NCBI GenBank assembly: GCA_963575745.1
Contig: CAUYUJ010004570.1
Span: forward strand, 287,764 to 351,763
DNA from: Prorocentrum cordatum
Lineage: Eukaryota > Sar > Dinophyceae > Prorocentrales > Prorocentraceae
Length of the DNA: 64,000 nt
Direction of reading: 5' to 3'
Part shown: positions 12,620 through 23,935 of the stretch, piece by piece
Layout of the letters: each line of letters starts with the position of its first letter
How positions within the stretch are numbered: position 1 is the stretch's first letter
Program-made: the position numbers and the translations under genes
Notes under the pieces: generated by a model
What the model saw: the letters and a program-made list of their open reading frames with translations, nothing else
Database searches by the model: none
Told to the model about the DNA's origin: nothing

Positions 12620-12620
<1 letters not shown>
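10801..12620. repeat. GGCCTCTTGGGGC-type array (reverse form of the 1-1828 family)
   Basis: The reverse-complement orientation of the CCAAGAGG family, strongly degenerate, with AT-richer inserts at about 11500-11600, 11980-12030 and 12350-12425. The second insert carries AATCAACGATTTG and the third AAATCAATGATTTT. The first insert carries the spliced-leader relic annotated separately. Gly/Leu/Arg-rich open frames are attributed to the repeat. Confidence 0.8.
11566..11587 (-). other. Relic dinoflagellate spliced leader (DinoSL)
   Basis: Read on the minus strand this site contains CGTAGCCATTTTGGCTCAAG, agreeing with the 22-nt DinoSL at 21 positions (T replaces C at the second). After CTCAAG the sequence runs TGTTTCGG, without the GT donor that an SL-RNA gene would have, so this is a copied leader and not a leader gene. 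The downstream minus-strand DNA would be the 5' end of the retroposed transcript. Its first ATG opens only 16 codons, so no product is proposed. Confidence 0.85.
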
Positions 12621-12690
<70 letters not shown>

Positions 12691-12780
12691 ACTAGACTGC
12701 AGTGGCGCTTCGCGCCATGCACCTTGGTCCTTGAAGTTTGGTATGCAGGCGGACGAGCAGGAAGGTCAAGCCGACAATTG
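12621..12780. repeat. (TA)n plus dispersed repeat R12.7
   Basis: About 65 bp of TA repeats end at 12690. They are followed by GACTGCAGTGGCGCTTCGC and CCATGCACCTTGGTCCTT, a diverged copy of a repeat found at 29508 and 30711. Confidence 0.85.
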
Positions 12781-12889
12781 AGCGATTACCTCCTTGTTGC
12801 CTTTTCTGGCATCGCCGCTATAATAATGTTATTGCGAAGGCCTTACGGCCGGTGCCGCCGACCCTGGAGGGCGACCCATGCGTTCTCTA

Positions 12890-13400
12890 ATGTGGCGGGG
12901 GGGGCCTCTTGGGGCTTCCTGGGGGCCTCTTGGGGGTCTCGTGGTGGCCTCTTGAGGGCATCTTGGGGTTTCCTGGGAGCCTCTGTCGCCGAGGGCTCGT
13001 CGGGCCCCCCGTCTGGGCACCCTGTTGGAGCCGTTTGGGGAGCCTCTAGAGCCATCTTGGAGGCATCTTGGGCGGTCTTGAGGCTCTCTTGGGTCATTTT
13101 GGGGCTCTCTTGAGGCCTTTTGGGCTATTTTGGGGCAATCTTGGGGGCATGTGGGGCCGTCTTGGAGCGTCGGCAAGTTGAAACGGCGAGAACGCCAAAA
13201 TCTGTCAAAAACTTTAAGGAAATAATTGATTTTTCCCTCTTCGTGCCCTCTTGGGAGTGCTCTTGGAGACTTCTTGGAGCGTCTTGGCAATCTCTTGGGC
13301 CGTCTGGAGGCTACTTTGGCGTCTTCGACCAATGGTTCGGCGATTCGGGGCCCTCTGGAGCCGTCTTGGAAGCCTCTTGGGGCACTCTTGGCCAGTCTGG
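12890..13400. repeat. GGCCTCTTGGGGC-type array
   Basis: Further degenerate units of the same family, with an AT-rich insert at about 13185-13240 (GGAAATAATTGATTTTTCC). No gene is supported. Confidence 0.8.
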
Positions 13401-13429
13401 GCGCTTTTCTAAGTCCCGGGACATCCCGG

Positions 13430-13594
13430 GGGGGATGCGTATCTGCCCCCCGGGACCCCCCCCCCCACCCCACCCACCCCACCCCACCCGGCGGGGAAGG
13501 GATCAAATCAAAGGGAAGGGGCTTCCCTTCGACTCAGCTACGACGTTGCTCGATTTCGCTTTGGTTTCGCTTTGGCTGGCGCGCCTGAGGGGAG

Positions 13595-13685
<91 letters not shown>

Positions 13686-13700
13686 TTCACGACGAACGGA
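13430..13700. repeat. C-rich tract and (GAC)n microsatellite
   Basis: A run of CCCACCCC-type sequence occupies 13445-13495. GAC repeats occupy 13597-13684. Both give simple Arg, Thr or Pro frames only. Confidence 0.93.
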
Positions 13701-13905
13701 AAAGCATCTTCCACACACCGACAGGGTCGGCGGATGACGAGAAGCGTCTTCGAGGAACGAGAAGCGAGCTGGACGTTTTGGCTGAATCCTCCTCACATCC
13801 GTAAGAGATCTCTTAACTATAGGGGGTGGCGGATTGCACGGGGAACGGGCTTAGAGGATTCCTCGGGATGTCGATTTCGCGTGAGACATCCTCCGGCCGG
13901 CGCCG
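13701..13905. repeat. Mixed dispersed-repeat segment
   Basis: Contains GGCGGATGACGAGAAGCG (family of 18828-19145) and GGGAACGGGCTTAGAGGATT followed by GCGTGAGACATCCTC. The latter pair recurs at 15555-15612. Confidence 0.75.
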
Positions 13906-14515
13906 GAAAATTGAATTCCGAGGCGGTGCCGAAAAAAGGCCACTCCAAGACACATTTTTCTTTCGAAAATATTGATTTTCTGCTCCCGGCGCCCGGGAAC
14001 CCCTTCCGGGCCGCTTCTGGCACCCGGGCCGGCGCTCGAGCCAAACGCCCGGGCCAGCACCCGGGCCAGCGCCCGGGCCGGTTCCGGCGCCGGCCGGCGC
14101 CGGAAAATTGAATTCCGAGGCGGTGCCGAAAAAAGGCCACTCCAAGACATATTTTTCTTTCGAAAATATTGATTTTCTGCTCCCGGCGCCCGGGAACCCC
14201 TTCCGGGCCGCTTCCGGCACCCGGGCCGGCGCTCGAGCCGAACGCCTGGGCCAGCACCCGGGCCAGCGCCCGGGCCGGTTCCGGCGCCGGCCGGCGCCGG
14301 AAAATTGAATTCCGAGGCGGTGCGGAAAAAAGGCCACTCCAAGACATATTTTTCTTTCGAAAATATTGATTTTCTGCTCCCGGCGCCCTGGAACCCCTTC
14401 CGGGCCGATTCCGGCACCCAGGCCGGCGCTCGAACCGAACGCCCGGGCCGGCACCTGGGCTGGCGGCCGAGCCGGATCCAGCGCTGGCGTCGGCTCTGGC
14501 CGTCGCCGGAAAAAT
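13906..14515. repeat. 197-bp satellite, array 1
   Basis: TTGAATTCCG occurs at 13911, 14108, 14305 and 14515, giving two 197-bp periods and one of 210. Units consist of GCCGGCGCCGG, an A/T-rich block with TTTCTTTCGAAAATATTG, and CCGGGCCAGC-rich GC repeats. The array is duplicated at 20592-21195. Confidence 0.95.
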
Positions 14516-14784
14516 TGAATTCCGAGGCCGCGCTAACAAAACTCATCCAAACAGATTTTTCGAAAGTGCATCATTTCTGCTCCCGGCGCTCGGAGGCTTC
14601 TGCGTCTCAAGGAGAGGTGGAGCAGACATTAAAGGAGGTAAAAGCAAGCACACGAACGCTATGGACGCGCGATGCGCTGCCACAAGCCAGCTTCCCGCAA
14701 GATCGGTCCAGAGTGGGAGGGGACGGAGCTGGGCGGGTGATGGACCACCAGAGCACTGCTCCAGCCTTCCCTCAGCCCTGGGTC
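14516..14784. other. Spacer between satellites, no gene
   Basis: Short low-copy DNA. Its right half (from GACGCGCGATGCGCTGCC at 14661) recurs at 21195, while the left half is absent from that second copy. Confidence 0.6.
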
Positions 14785-15190
14785 TGCTGACCACACAGGA
14801 GCACGGCAGACCACACAGGAGCGCGGCAAACCACAAAGGAGCAAGGCAGACCCCAAATGAGCACGGCAGTCCACACGTTCGCACGGCAGACCGCACAGGA
14901 GCACGGCAGACCGCACATGAGCACGGCAGACCAAGAAGGAGCACGGCAGACCACACAGGAGCACGGCAGACCACACAGGAGCACGGCAGACCACACAGGA
15001 CACGGCAGACCCCACGGGAGCACGGCAGACCACACAGGAGCACGGCAAACCACACAAGAGCACGGCAGACCATACAGGAGCACGCCAGACCACACAGGAG
15101 CACGGCAGACCACACGTTCGCACGGCAAACTCCACAGGAGCACGGCAGACCCCAAAGGAGCACGGCAGACCACAGGAGCACGGCAGACCG
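14785..15190. repeat. 20-bp satellite (ACACAGGAGCACGGCAGACC), array 1
   Basis: About 20 units, 19-20 bp each, sharing the core GGAGCACGGCAGA. Duplicated at 21310-21720. Confidence 0.97.
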
Positions 15191-15560
15191 TCTTCGAGGC
15201 CTCTTGGGCCGTCTTGGGGCCCTCTTGGAGCCATCTTAGCCGTCTTGGAGGCCATCTTGGCCGTCTTGGAAGACATCTTGGGCGTCTTGGAGGCCTCTTG
15301 CGCCGTGTTAGGGCCCTCTTGGGACCGTCTTGGGGACTTCTTGGGCCGTTTCGGGGCCATCTTGAAGGCCTCTTGGGCGATCTTAAAGCGATCTTGGGGG
15401 CCTCTTGGGCCGTCTTGGGCCGTCGGAACGCGGCAGGCCATCATTTAGTCTGTTCTGTTGCGTTTATGGGTTTCTCTGACGTTCTCGCCAATACGGTCTC
15501 TGACGCACGTGGTGGATAAAAAACGGCGCTTCCCGTTCTTGTCCGGTCAGGTTGCACGGG
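15191..15560. repeat. GGCCTCTTGGGCC array and dispersed repeat D1
   Basis: To 15430 the sequence is the GGCCTCTTGGGCCGTCTTGG family. At 15448-15552 lies D1 (TCTGTTCTGTTGCGTTTATG to TTGTCCGGTCAGGTT), which recurs at 22228-22336 and 25571-25680; its last 30 bases also occur at 26962-26990. Confidence 0.88.
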
Positions 15561-16760
15561 GAACGGGCTTAGCGGATTCCTCGGGATGTCGATTTCGCGT
15601 GAGACATCCTCACAAACATGAGATCTTCGCGACATCGCGTTTAACAAAAACAAGCGTTTCGCTCGAGACGTCCTCGAAAAGTTGATGACTGCGAAATTTC
15701 GCCGTCTGTGAAAATTTACGTTTCGCTTGGGACATCCTCGAAAAAATGAAATGACGACTGAAGTCTTTAACTAACTCTTATGTTAATAATTGCGATTTCG
15801 CTCGGGACATCCTCAGAAAACGAGCGGCAGCACGGCGGACCAGAACGAAGAGCACGGCAGAAAATTTGCATTTCGCTAGGGACATCCTCAACAAAATGAG
15901 ATGTCCTCAACGTCGTCTTGATATCGTTCTCGAAGTACCTCAAGATGACGAAATGAGAGGCCAAAAAGCACGTCAAGATGGCTGTCAGAACGATTGGGGG
16001 ACTTCCGAAAATAGCGATTTCGCTAGGGACATCCTCAAAAAGTGAAAACATGCACCAGCATCGACTTGAAAACTGTTGTTCTTACATAGTTTTGACTTTG
16101 CTTCTGAAAAAAGGCTTCCAGACGGCCCAAGGCAGCCTTCAAAAAATGTCGATTTCGCTAGGGACATCCTCAAAACATTGATGCGTGCGACATCGCATCG
16201 TAATGATTTTAGGAGGGCATCAGGAAGCAACAAAAGGCCACAACATGGCCCCAAGAGCGCCCTTCAGGTTGCTGAAAATAGTGATTTCGCTAGGGACATC
16301 TTCAAAAAATAACAAATCGAACAACATCGTTTTGAAAACTGCTGTTTTAACATCGTCTGGGGATCACTCCTGAAAAGGCTTCTAGATGGTTTAAGCCAGT
16401 CATCTAAAAATGACGATTTCGCTAGGGACATCCTGAAAAAATGAATGTGTGTAACATCGGACTGCAACGGTTTTGTAAGGCATCAAGGAGGCCCCCAAAG
16501 GCCCCAAACAAGCCCAAATTTGACCCCCAGGAGCGCCCTCGAGACGATCCAAAATGGCGATTTCGCCTGAGACATCCTTACAAAAATGAAATGTTCACAA
16601 CATCGATTTTATCAAAAATGAGCGTTTCGCCTGAGACATCCCTTAAACATGGGAACCCGCGAATTCGACAGATGTTCAAAAACTAGCGTCTCGTCTGAGA
16701 CATCCTAACAACAATGATATCTCGGAGTGGCGGTTTCAATACCTCTCATGCTTAAAATCG
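15561..16760. repeat. GAGACATCCTC motif cluster 1
   Basis: About thirteen copies of a consensus near TTTCGCTMGRGACATCCTC followed by RAAAAAATGA, spaced about 65-145 bp. The DNA between copies is mostly unrelated at base level, apart from phrases such as CATCGTTTTGAAAAC and CAAGATGGC. No open frame is convincing. Confidence 0.85.
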
Positions 16761-16799
16761 CGTTCTCGCTGCATACAGCCTCAAAACAATTGGGCGGAG

Positions 16800-18600
16800 C
16801 ATGGCCGGCGAAAAACGTGCTCCTTCGCTCTTGACGTCTATTCTGCCGTGCTCTTTCGTTCTTGGGGTCTATTCTGAAATGCTCCTTGTTTTTTGTGCCG
16901 TGCTCCTTCGCTCTTCTAGCCTATTCTGCCATGCTCCTGGCCAATTTCTGTCACAATCCTTTGTTCTTGGGGCTTATGATGCCGTGCTCCTGGTCGTTTT
17001 CTGCCGCGCTCCTTAGCTCTTGGGGCACATTCTGCCGTGCTCCTTCGCTTTCGGGGTTTATTCTGCCGTGTTCCTTGTGTATTTCTTGCATACTCCTTCT
17101 TCCTTGGGGCGTATTATGCTGTATTCTTGCATCTATCTTGCCGTGCTCCTTAGCTCTCGCGGTCTATTCTGCCGTGCTCCTGGTCACTGGTCGTGTTTTG
17201 CAATGCTCCTTCTTTCCTGGCGCCTATTCAGCCGTGCTCCTCAGCTCTGGGGGTCTATTCTGCCGTGCTCCTGGTCTTTTTCTGTCATGCTCCTTGGCTC
17301 TTGGGGCCTCTTCTGCCGTGCTCCTCAGCTCTTGGGGTCTATTCTGCCGTGCTCTTTGTTTTTTTCTGCCGTCCTCCTTCGCTCATGGGGCCTATTCTGC
17401 CGTGCTCCTGGTCTTTTTCTGCCGTGCTCCTTAGCTCTGGCGTCTATTCTGCCGTGGTCCTGGTCTTCTTCTGCCGTGCCCCTGAGCTCTGGGGGTCTAT
17501 TCTGCCGTGCTCCTGGTCATTTTCTGCCGTGTTTCTTCGCACTTGGGGCATCTTCTGCCGTGCTCCTTGTCTCTTCGGGCCTATTCTGCCGTGCTCCTCG
17601 TCTTTGTCTGGTTTGCCCCTTCGCTCTTCGGGCCTATTCTGCCGTGCTCCTGGTCTTGTCTGTCGTATTCCTTGGCTCCTCGGGCCTTTTCTGCTGTGTT
17701 TCGGTCTTCTCTGCCGTCGTCCTTAGCTCTTCGGGCATATTCTGCCGTCCTCCTGGTCTTTTTCTGGCGTCTTGTTCGCTCTTGGGGCCTATTATGCCGT
17801 GCTCCTTAGCTCTTGGGGTCTATTCTGCCGTGTTCCTGTTTTTTTTCTGTCGTGCTCGGCAGCACTTGGAGTCTATTCTGCCATGCTCCTGGTTTGTTTA
17901 CGACGTGCTCCTTCGCTCATGGGGCCTATTCTGCTGTGCTCCTGGTCTTTGTCTGCCGTGCTCCTGTTTTTTTTTGTCTGCCGTGTTCCTTCGCTCTTGG
18001 GGCATATTCTGCCGTGTTCCTTGTCTCTTGGGTTCTATTATGCTGTGCTCCTCGTCTTTTTCTGGTTTGCTCCTTCGCTAGTGGGGTCTATTTTCCCGCA
18101 CTCCTTCAGCTCTCGGGGTCTACTATGGCGTGCTTCTGTTTTTTTTTCTGCCGTGCTCCTTCGCTCTTGGGGCCTATTCTGCCGTGCTCCTGGTCATTCT
18201 CTGCCGTGCTCCTTAGCTTTTGGGGTCTATCCTGCCGTGCTCCTGGTCTTTCTCTGCCGTACTCCTTCGCACGTGAGGCATATCCAGCCCTGCTCCTTAG
18301 CTCCTGGGGTCTATTCTGCCGTGTTCCTGGTCGTTTTCTGCCGTGCTCCTTCGCTCTTGGGGCCTAATCTGCCGTGTTCCTGGTCTTTTTCTGCCTGCCC
18401 CTTAGCTCTTGAGGTCTATTATGCCGTGCTCCTGGCCATTTTCTGCCGTGCTCCTTAGCTTTTGGGGTGTATGCTGCCGTACTCATTTGCTCTTGGGGTC
18501 TATTCTGCCGTGTTCCTTGTTTCTCTCTGCCGTGCCCCTTCGCTCTTGGGGCCTATTCTGCCGTGCTCCTCATCGTTTTCTGCCGTGTGCGCCCAAAAGC
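16800..18600. repeat. TCTGCCGTGCTCC satellite, long-period array 1
   Basis: Alternating spacers separate the core TCTGCCGTGCTCC: one resembles TTCGCTCTTGGGGCCTAT, the other TGGTCTTTT. The combined period is about 55-60 bp. The core is the reverse complement of the core of the 20-bp satellite. Leu/Ala/Cys-rich frames are artefacts. Confidence 0.95.
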
Positions 18601-18827
18601 TCTGCCAAAACGACCACCGCGACGATCCGCACGGCAGATACAGGAACACGGCAGAACACACAGAGCACACAGAGGCACGGCAGAACACAGAAGCACGGCA
18701 GAACAGGAGCACGGCAGAACATACAGGAGCACAGCAAGACACACCACGCACGCACGCCGACACGCGCGCCACGGCATACTTGCGCGGCATAACAACAACA
18801 GAACATGTTCCACATGGTTGGTGGACT
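18601..18827. repeat. GCACGGCAGAACAC segment
   Basis: Contains CAAAACGACCACCGCGACGA and then short GCACGGCAGAACA units, ending near ACATGTTCCACATGGTTGG. Nearly the same 230 bp lie at 26715-26955, after the second long-period array. Confidence 0.9.
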
Positions 18828-19062
18828 ATATGGGGTTCGGCGCTGCACCGAATTTTTCGTTGGCGGATGACGGGAAGCGTCTTCGAGGTACGAGAAGCAA
18901 GCGGGACGTTCTGGCTGAATCCTTGAGTAAATATATATATATATATATATATATCTTTAACTATATGGGTTGCCGCGCTGTACGGGATTTTTCGTTGGCG
19001 GATGACGGGAAGCGTCTTCGAGGTACGAGAAGCAAGCGGGACGTTTTGGCTGAATCCTTGAG

Positions 19063-19099
<37 letters not shown>

Positions 19100-19145
19100 T
19101 TATATCTATGGGTTGCCGCGCCGCACGGGAGTTTTCGTTGGCGGA
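18828..19145. repeat. ~140-bp tandem repeat with (TA)n, about 2.5 copies
   Basis: Each unit runs from TTTTTCGTTGGCGGATGACG through TACGAGAAGCAAGCGGGACG and CTGAATCCTTGAG into a TA microsatellite, then CTTTAACTATATGGGTTGCC. Single or partial units lie at 13700, 23640-23780 and 25055. Confidence 0.92.
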
Positions 19146-19490
19146 TTCCCCAAAATGGCCATTTCGCTCGAGACATCCTCGAAAAATCGAGGTGTTGGAG
19201 GCTATCGTTTAAGACGTCTTATGTTAAAAATGACGGTTTCGCTCGAGACATCCTCAAAAAATCGGGATGTTGAAAAATATCAAAAATTTTTGTTATGCAT
19301 GAAAAATGAGCGTTTCGCTCGAGACATCCTCGAAAAAATGAGATGCCGACAGAGGTGTTTTAGAACCTCTTATGTTAAAAATGACGTTTTCGCTCGGGAC
19401 GTCCTCAGAAAATGAGCAGGTGGTCTGCCGTGCTCCTGTGTGGAGCACGGCAGACCACGGCCATTTCGCTCGAGACATCCTCAAAAAATC
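19146..19490. repeat. GAGACATCCTC motif cluster 2
   Basis: Five copies of the TTTCGCTCGAGACATCCTC family, at about 19160, 19236, 19310, 19388 and 19465, spaced 71-78 bp. The last copy directly precedes the GCACGGCAGA satellite. Confidence 0.88.
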
Positions 19491-20591
19491 GAGGTGTGGT
19501 CTGCCGTGCTCCTGTGTGGTCTGCCGTGCTCCTGTGGTCTGCCGTGCTCCCCACAGGAGCACGGCAGACCGCGCGTAGGAACCGAGAGGAGCACGGCAGA
19601 CCAAGACGAGGAGCACGGCAGACCAGGCTTAGGAACCGAGAGGAGCACGGCAGACCAAGACGAGGAGCACGGCAGACCAGGCACCAAGAGCGCCCTCAAG
19701 ACGACGGAAAGGATGACCAAGACGAGGAGCACGGCAGACCAAGACGAGGAGCACGGCAGACTATGCCCTAAGAGTGCCCTCAAGACGGCCGAACAACGGC
19801 AGACCCCATAGGAGCACGGCAGACCACAGAAGAGCACGGCAGACCAACAGGAGCACGGCAGACCACACAAGAGCACGGCAGGCCACACAGGAGCACGGCA
19901 GACCACACAGGAGCACGGCAGACCACAAAGGAGCACGGCAGACCACACAAGAGCACGGCAGACCCCACAAGAGCACGGCAGACCCCACAGGAGCACGGCA
20001 GACCCCACAGGAGCACGGCAGAGCAGACCCAAAAGGAGCACGGCAGACCACACAGGAGCAAGGCAAACCACAGGAGCACGGCAGACCACACAGGAGCACG
20101 GCAGACCCCACAGTAGCAAGGCAGACCCCAAAGGAGCACGGCAGACCACCGGAGCACGGCAGACCACACAGGAGTACGGCAGACCCCACATGAGCACGGC
20201 AAATCCCAAATGAGCACGGCAGACCACAAGAGCACGGCAGACCACACAGGAGCACGGCAGACTCCACAGGAGCACGGCAGACCACAAAGGAGCACGGCAG
20301 ACCACACAGGAGCCCGGCAGACGCCACAGGAGCACGGCAGACGCCACAGGAGCACGGCGGAACCCACAGGAGCACGGCAGACCGCGCGCGGGTACAACAT
20401 AAACGCGCCTTTTTGTTGTACCCCGAACGCCGCTGGCGTTTCCCCAACAGGAGCACGGCAGATCTCACAGGCGCGCGGCAGACCCCAAATGAGCACGGCC
20501 GACCACAGGAGCACGGCAGACCCCAAATGAGTACGGCAGACCCCAAAAGAGCACCGTAGACGCCTCAGGAGCACGGCTGACCACACAGGAG
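19491..20591. repeat. 20-bp satellite (GGAGCACGGCAGACC), array 2
   Basis: More than 40 units, with two inserts around 19680-19800 (ACCAAGAGCGCCCTCAAGAC). The orientation of the core switches at about 19440 and again at about 19555, so the array starts with inverted units. Confidence 0.96.
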
Positions 20592-21195
20592 CACGGCAGC
20601 CTGGGCCGGTTCCGGCGCCGGCCGGCGCCGGAAAATTGAATTCCGAGGCGGTGCCGAAAAAAGGCCACTCCAAGACATATTTTTCTTTCGAAAATATTGA
20701 TTTTCTGCTCCCGGCGCCCGGGAACCCCTTCCGGGCCGCTTCTGGCACCCGGGCCGGCGCTCGAGCCAAACGCCCGGGCCAGCACCCGGGCCAGCGCCCG
20801 GGCCGGTTCCGGCGCCGGCCGGCGCCGGAAAATTGAATTCCGAGGCGGTGCCGAAAAAAGGCCACTCCAAGACATATTTTTCTTTCGAAAATATTGATTT
20901 TCTGCTCCCGGCGCCCGGGAACCCCTTCCGGGCCGCTTCCGGCACCCGGGCCGGCGCTCGAGCCGAACGCCTGGGCCAGCACCCGGGCCAGCGCCCGGGC
21001 CGGTTCCGGCGCCGGCCGGCGCCGGAAAATTGAATTCCGAGGCGGTGCGGAAAAAAGGCCACTCCAAGACATATTTTTCTTTCGAAAATATTGATTTTCT
21101 GCTCCCGGCGCCCTGGAACCCCTTCCGGGCCGATTCCGGCACCCAGGCCGGCGCTCGAACCGAACGCCCGGGCCGGCACCTGGGCTGGCGGCCGA
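20592..21195. repeat. 197-bp satellite, array 2
   Basis: TTGAATTCCG at 20636, 20833 and 21030. Apart from the ends it is almost identical to 13911-14474. Confidence 0.95.
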
Positions 21196-21820
21196 CGCGC
21201 GATGCGCTGCCACAAGCCAGCTTCCCGCAAGATCGGTCCAGAGTGGGAGGGGACGGAGCTGGGCGGGTGAAGGACCACCAGAGCACTGCTCCAGCCTTCC
21301 CTCAGCCCTGGGTCTGCTGACCACACAGGAGCACGGCAGACCACACAGGAGCGCGGCAAACCACAAAGGAGCAAGGCAGACCCCAAATGAGCACGGCAGT
21401 CCACACGTTCGCACGGCAGACCGCACAGGAGCACGGCAGACCGCACATGAGCACGGCAGACCAAGAAGGAGCACGGCAGACCACACAGGAGCACGGCAGA
21501 CCACACAGGAGCACGGCAGACCACACAGGACACGGCAGACCCCACGGGAGCACGGCAGACCACACAGGAGCACGGCAAACCACACAAGAGCACGGCAGAC
21601 CATACAGGAGCACGCCAGACCACACAGGAGCACGGCAGACCACACGTTCGCACGGCAAACTCCACAGGAGCACGGCAGACCCCAAAGGAGCACGGCAGAC
21701 CACAGGAGCACGGAAGACCGCACAGGAGCACGGCAGACCACACAGGAGCACGGCAAACCAAGAAGGAGCACGGCAGACCACAGGAGCACCGCAGACGCCA
21801 CAGAAGCACGGCAGATCGTC
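21196..21820. repeat. Duplicate of 14661-15187 (20-bp satellite, array 3)
   Basis: The segment starts at GACGCGCGATGCGCTGCC and continues through the satellite units in the same order as array 1, including the rare CACACGTTCGCACGGC units. It extends some five units further. Confidence 0.94.
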
Positions 21821-22340
21821 GTCGTCGTCATCGTCGTCGTCGTCGTCTTCGTCAATAACGATCTCGAAAATTACGACAAAAAACGATGACAGAAAACGAC
21901 CACAAACATAACACAAAAACCAACCGAACACGGAATCCAACAACAAAAAAACAATCAGAAAAACGACCGCAATCATAAAATGATAACGACGGCGACAGCG
22001 AGAACGGCAACAGCGGACGATTATAATGAAAACGACGACCACGACAAAGGAAAGGCACGCGACGACGACGACGGACAAACAAAAGACAAGACAGGCTGGA
22101 ACAGAAAAAGTAGGCTGGGCGACAACGGGTGGGGGCCCGCGTGGCCGAGAGAAAAGCACGGTGTCGACACCATGATGTGGCCAGGGCAGCAGACTACCTC
22201 GACAGACCAGCGCGGCAGGCCACCATTTAGTCTGTTCTGTTGCGTTTATGGGTTTCTCTGACGTTCTCGCCAATACGGTCTCTGACGCACGTGGTGGATA
22301 AAAAACGGCGCTTCCCGTTCTTGTCCGGTCAGGTTCCCCA
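21821..22340. repeat. ~500-bp segmental duplicate with D1, copy 2
   Basis: From the GTC microsatellite and CAATAACGATCTCGAAAATT to the end of D1, this block recurs at about 25157-25680, offset 3342 bp. It contains A-rich stretches and GACGACGAC runs, no gene. Confidence 0.93.
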
Positions 22341-23040
22341 AAATGGCCATTTCGCTCGAGACATCCTCAAAAAATCGAGGTGTGGTCTGCCGTGCTCCTG
22401 TGTGGTCTGCCGTGCTCCTGTGGTCTGCCGTGCTCCCCACAGGAGCACGGCAGACCGCGCGCAGGAACCGAGAGGAGCACGGCAGACCAAGACGAGGAGC
22501 ACGGCAGACCAGGCACTGAAACCGAGAGGAGCACGGCAGACCAAGACGAGGAGCACGGCAGACCAGGCACCAAGAGCGCCCTCAAGACGACGGAAAGGAT
22601 GACCAAGACGAGGAGCACGGCAGACCAAGACGAGGAGCACGGCAGACTATGCCCTAAGAGTGCCCTCAAGACGGCCGAACAATCATCAAACAAACAATGA
22701 GTCTAACGTCGTCTTGGAATCGTTTTTGAGGGCATCAGTACGGCCCCCCAAAAACAAAATCGGCCCAAAGATGACCCGCAGAGTGCCCTCAATACGGCCG
22801 ACCATGACGATTTCGCTGGGGACGTGTTCAATAAATTAAGAGTGTATCAGCACCGTCTGCTGCAACAACGCTGTGCTGGTCTGCCGTTCTCCTGTGGTCA
22901 GCTGTGCTGCTCTGCCGTGCTCCTGCGGTCTGCCGTTCTGGTCTGCCGTTCTGGTCTGCCGTGCTCCTGTGGTCTGCCTTCCTGGTCTGCCGTGCTGCTG
23001 CCGTCTGTCGTGTTGCTGCGCTGTGCCGTGTAAGCTGATA
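22341..23040. repeat. Mixed satellite: GAGACATCCTC, GGAGCACGGCAGA and CTGCCGTTCTGG
   Basis: 22341-22690 repeats the arrangement at 19455-19790. 22690-22860 is a low-copy link with one decayed GGGGACGTGTTC motif. 22870-23040 contains inverted core units. Confidence 0.85.
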
Positions 23041-23157
23041 AACCGGTCAGACCGATGAAGAAAACGAGAGTCGGGTTACAACGGCTACGCAGATTTGAAC
23101 TGCTAGTCCAAAGGCTCTCCAGAGGACCCCAACATCTCCCAAGCACACCCCGAGAAG

Positions 23158-23215
<58 letters not shown>

Positions 23216-23520
23216 CCATCATCATCACCATACTCATACTCATACTCATCATCATCATCCTCCTCCTCCTCATCATCATCATTATCATCATCGTACGCAT
23301 CACCATCACCATCAGCAGCAACATGATCATCACCAACAACAGCAGCGTCAATGACATGATCTGGTCTGCTATGTTCCTATGGGCTGCCGTGCTGGTCTGC
23401 CGTGCTGGTCTGCCGTGCCGGACTGCCGTGCTCGTCTGCCGTGTCGGTGTGTTGTGCTGGTCTGCCGTGCGGGTCTGCTGTTCTGGTCTGCCGTGCTGAA
23501 GCTGAAGCTTTGGGGGCTTA
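23041..23520. repeat. (ATC)n microsatellite and CTGCCGTGCTGGT units
   Basis: ATC/CAT repeats at 23159-23310 are flanked by a short low-copy stretch and by about nine 10-15-bp CTGCCGTGCTGGT units at 23390-23510. Confidence 0.9.
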
Positions 23521-23935
23521 AAGCCAGAGAAAGAGAGAGACATAGAGAGATAGAGAGGGAGAGAGATTCTCTAACTAAGGGGTACGGGCTCCATCCCGAA
23601 ACTCGTTGGCGGTTCTCTAACTAAGGGGTACGGGCTCCATCCCGAAACTCGTTGGCGGATGACGGGAAGCGTCTTCGAGGTACGACAAGCAAGCGGGACG
23701 TTCTGGCTGAATCCTTGAGTAAATATATCTTTTCTTTAACTATATGGGTTGCCGCGCTGCACGGGATTTTTCGTTAACGGATTCCCCAAAATGGTCTGGC
23801 GTGCTCCTGTATGGTCTGCCGTGCTCTCGTGTGGTTTGCCGTGCTCCTGTGTGGTCTGCCGTGCTCCCGTGGGGTCTGCCGTGTCCTGTGTGGTCTGCCG
23901 TGCTCCTGTGTGGTCTGCCGTGTTCCGGAAAATTG
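23521..23935. repeat. Composite of ~140-bp unit and inverted 20-bp satellite
   Basis: CTCTAACTAAGGGGTACGGG occurs twice (23570 and 23614), followed by one unit of the 18828 family. Seven inverted satellite units (GTGGTCTGCCGTGCTCCTGT) then run from 23795 to 23930. Confidence 0.88.

Noticed and set aside
16862-18458. Hydrophobic Leu/Ser/Phe-rich frames resembling membrane proteins
   Set aside because: They reflect the TCTGCCGTGCTCC satellite in three overlapping frames, without variation independent of the repeat.
19780-21855. 691-codon minus frame rich in Cys, Ala, Val and Leu
   Set aside because: It is made of 20-bp and 197-bp satellites whose unit length keeps frames open. Residue pattern follows the unit, and the parallel array at 14.8 kb has the same property.
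23041-23110. Possible tRNA around ACTGCTAGTCC / GATTTGAAC
   Set aside because: No cloverleaf with paired acceptor stem or T-loop consensus could be drawn.
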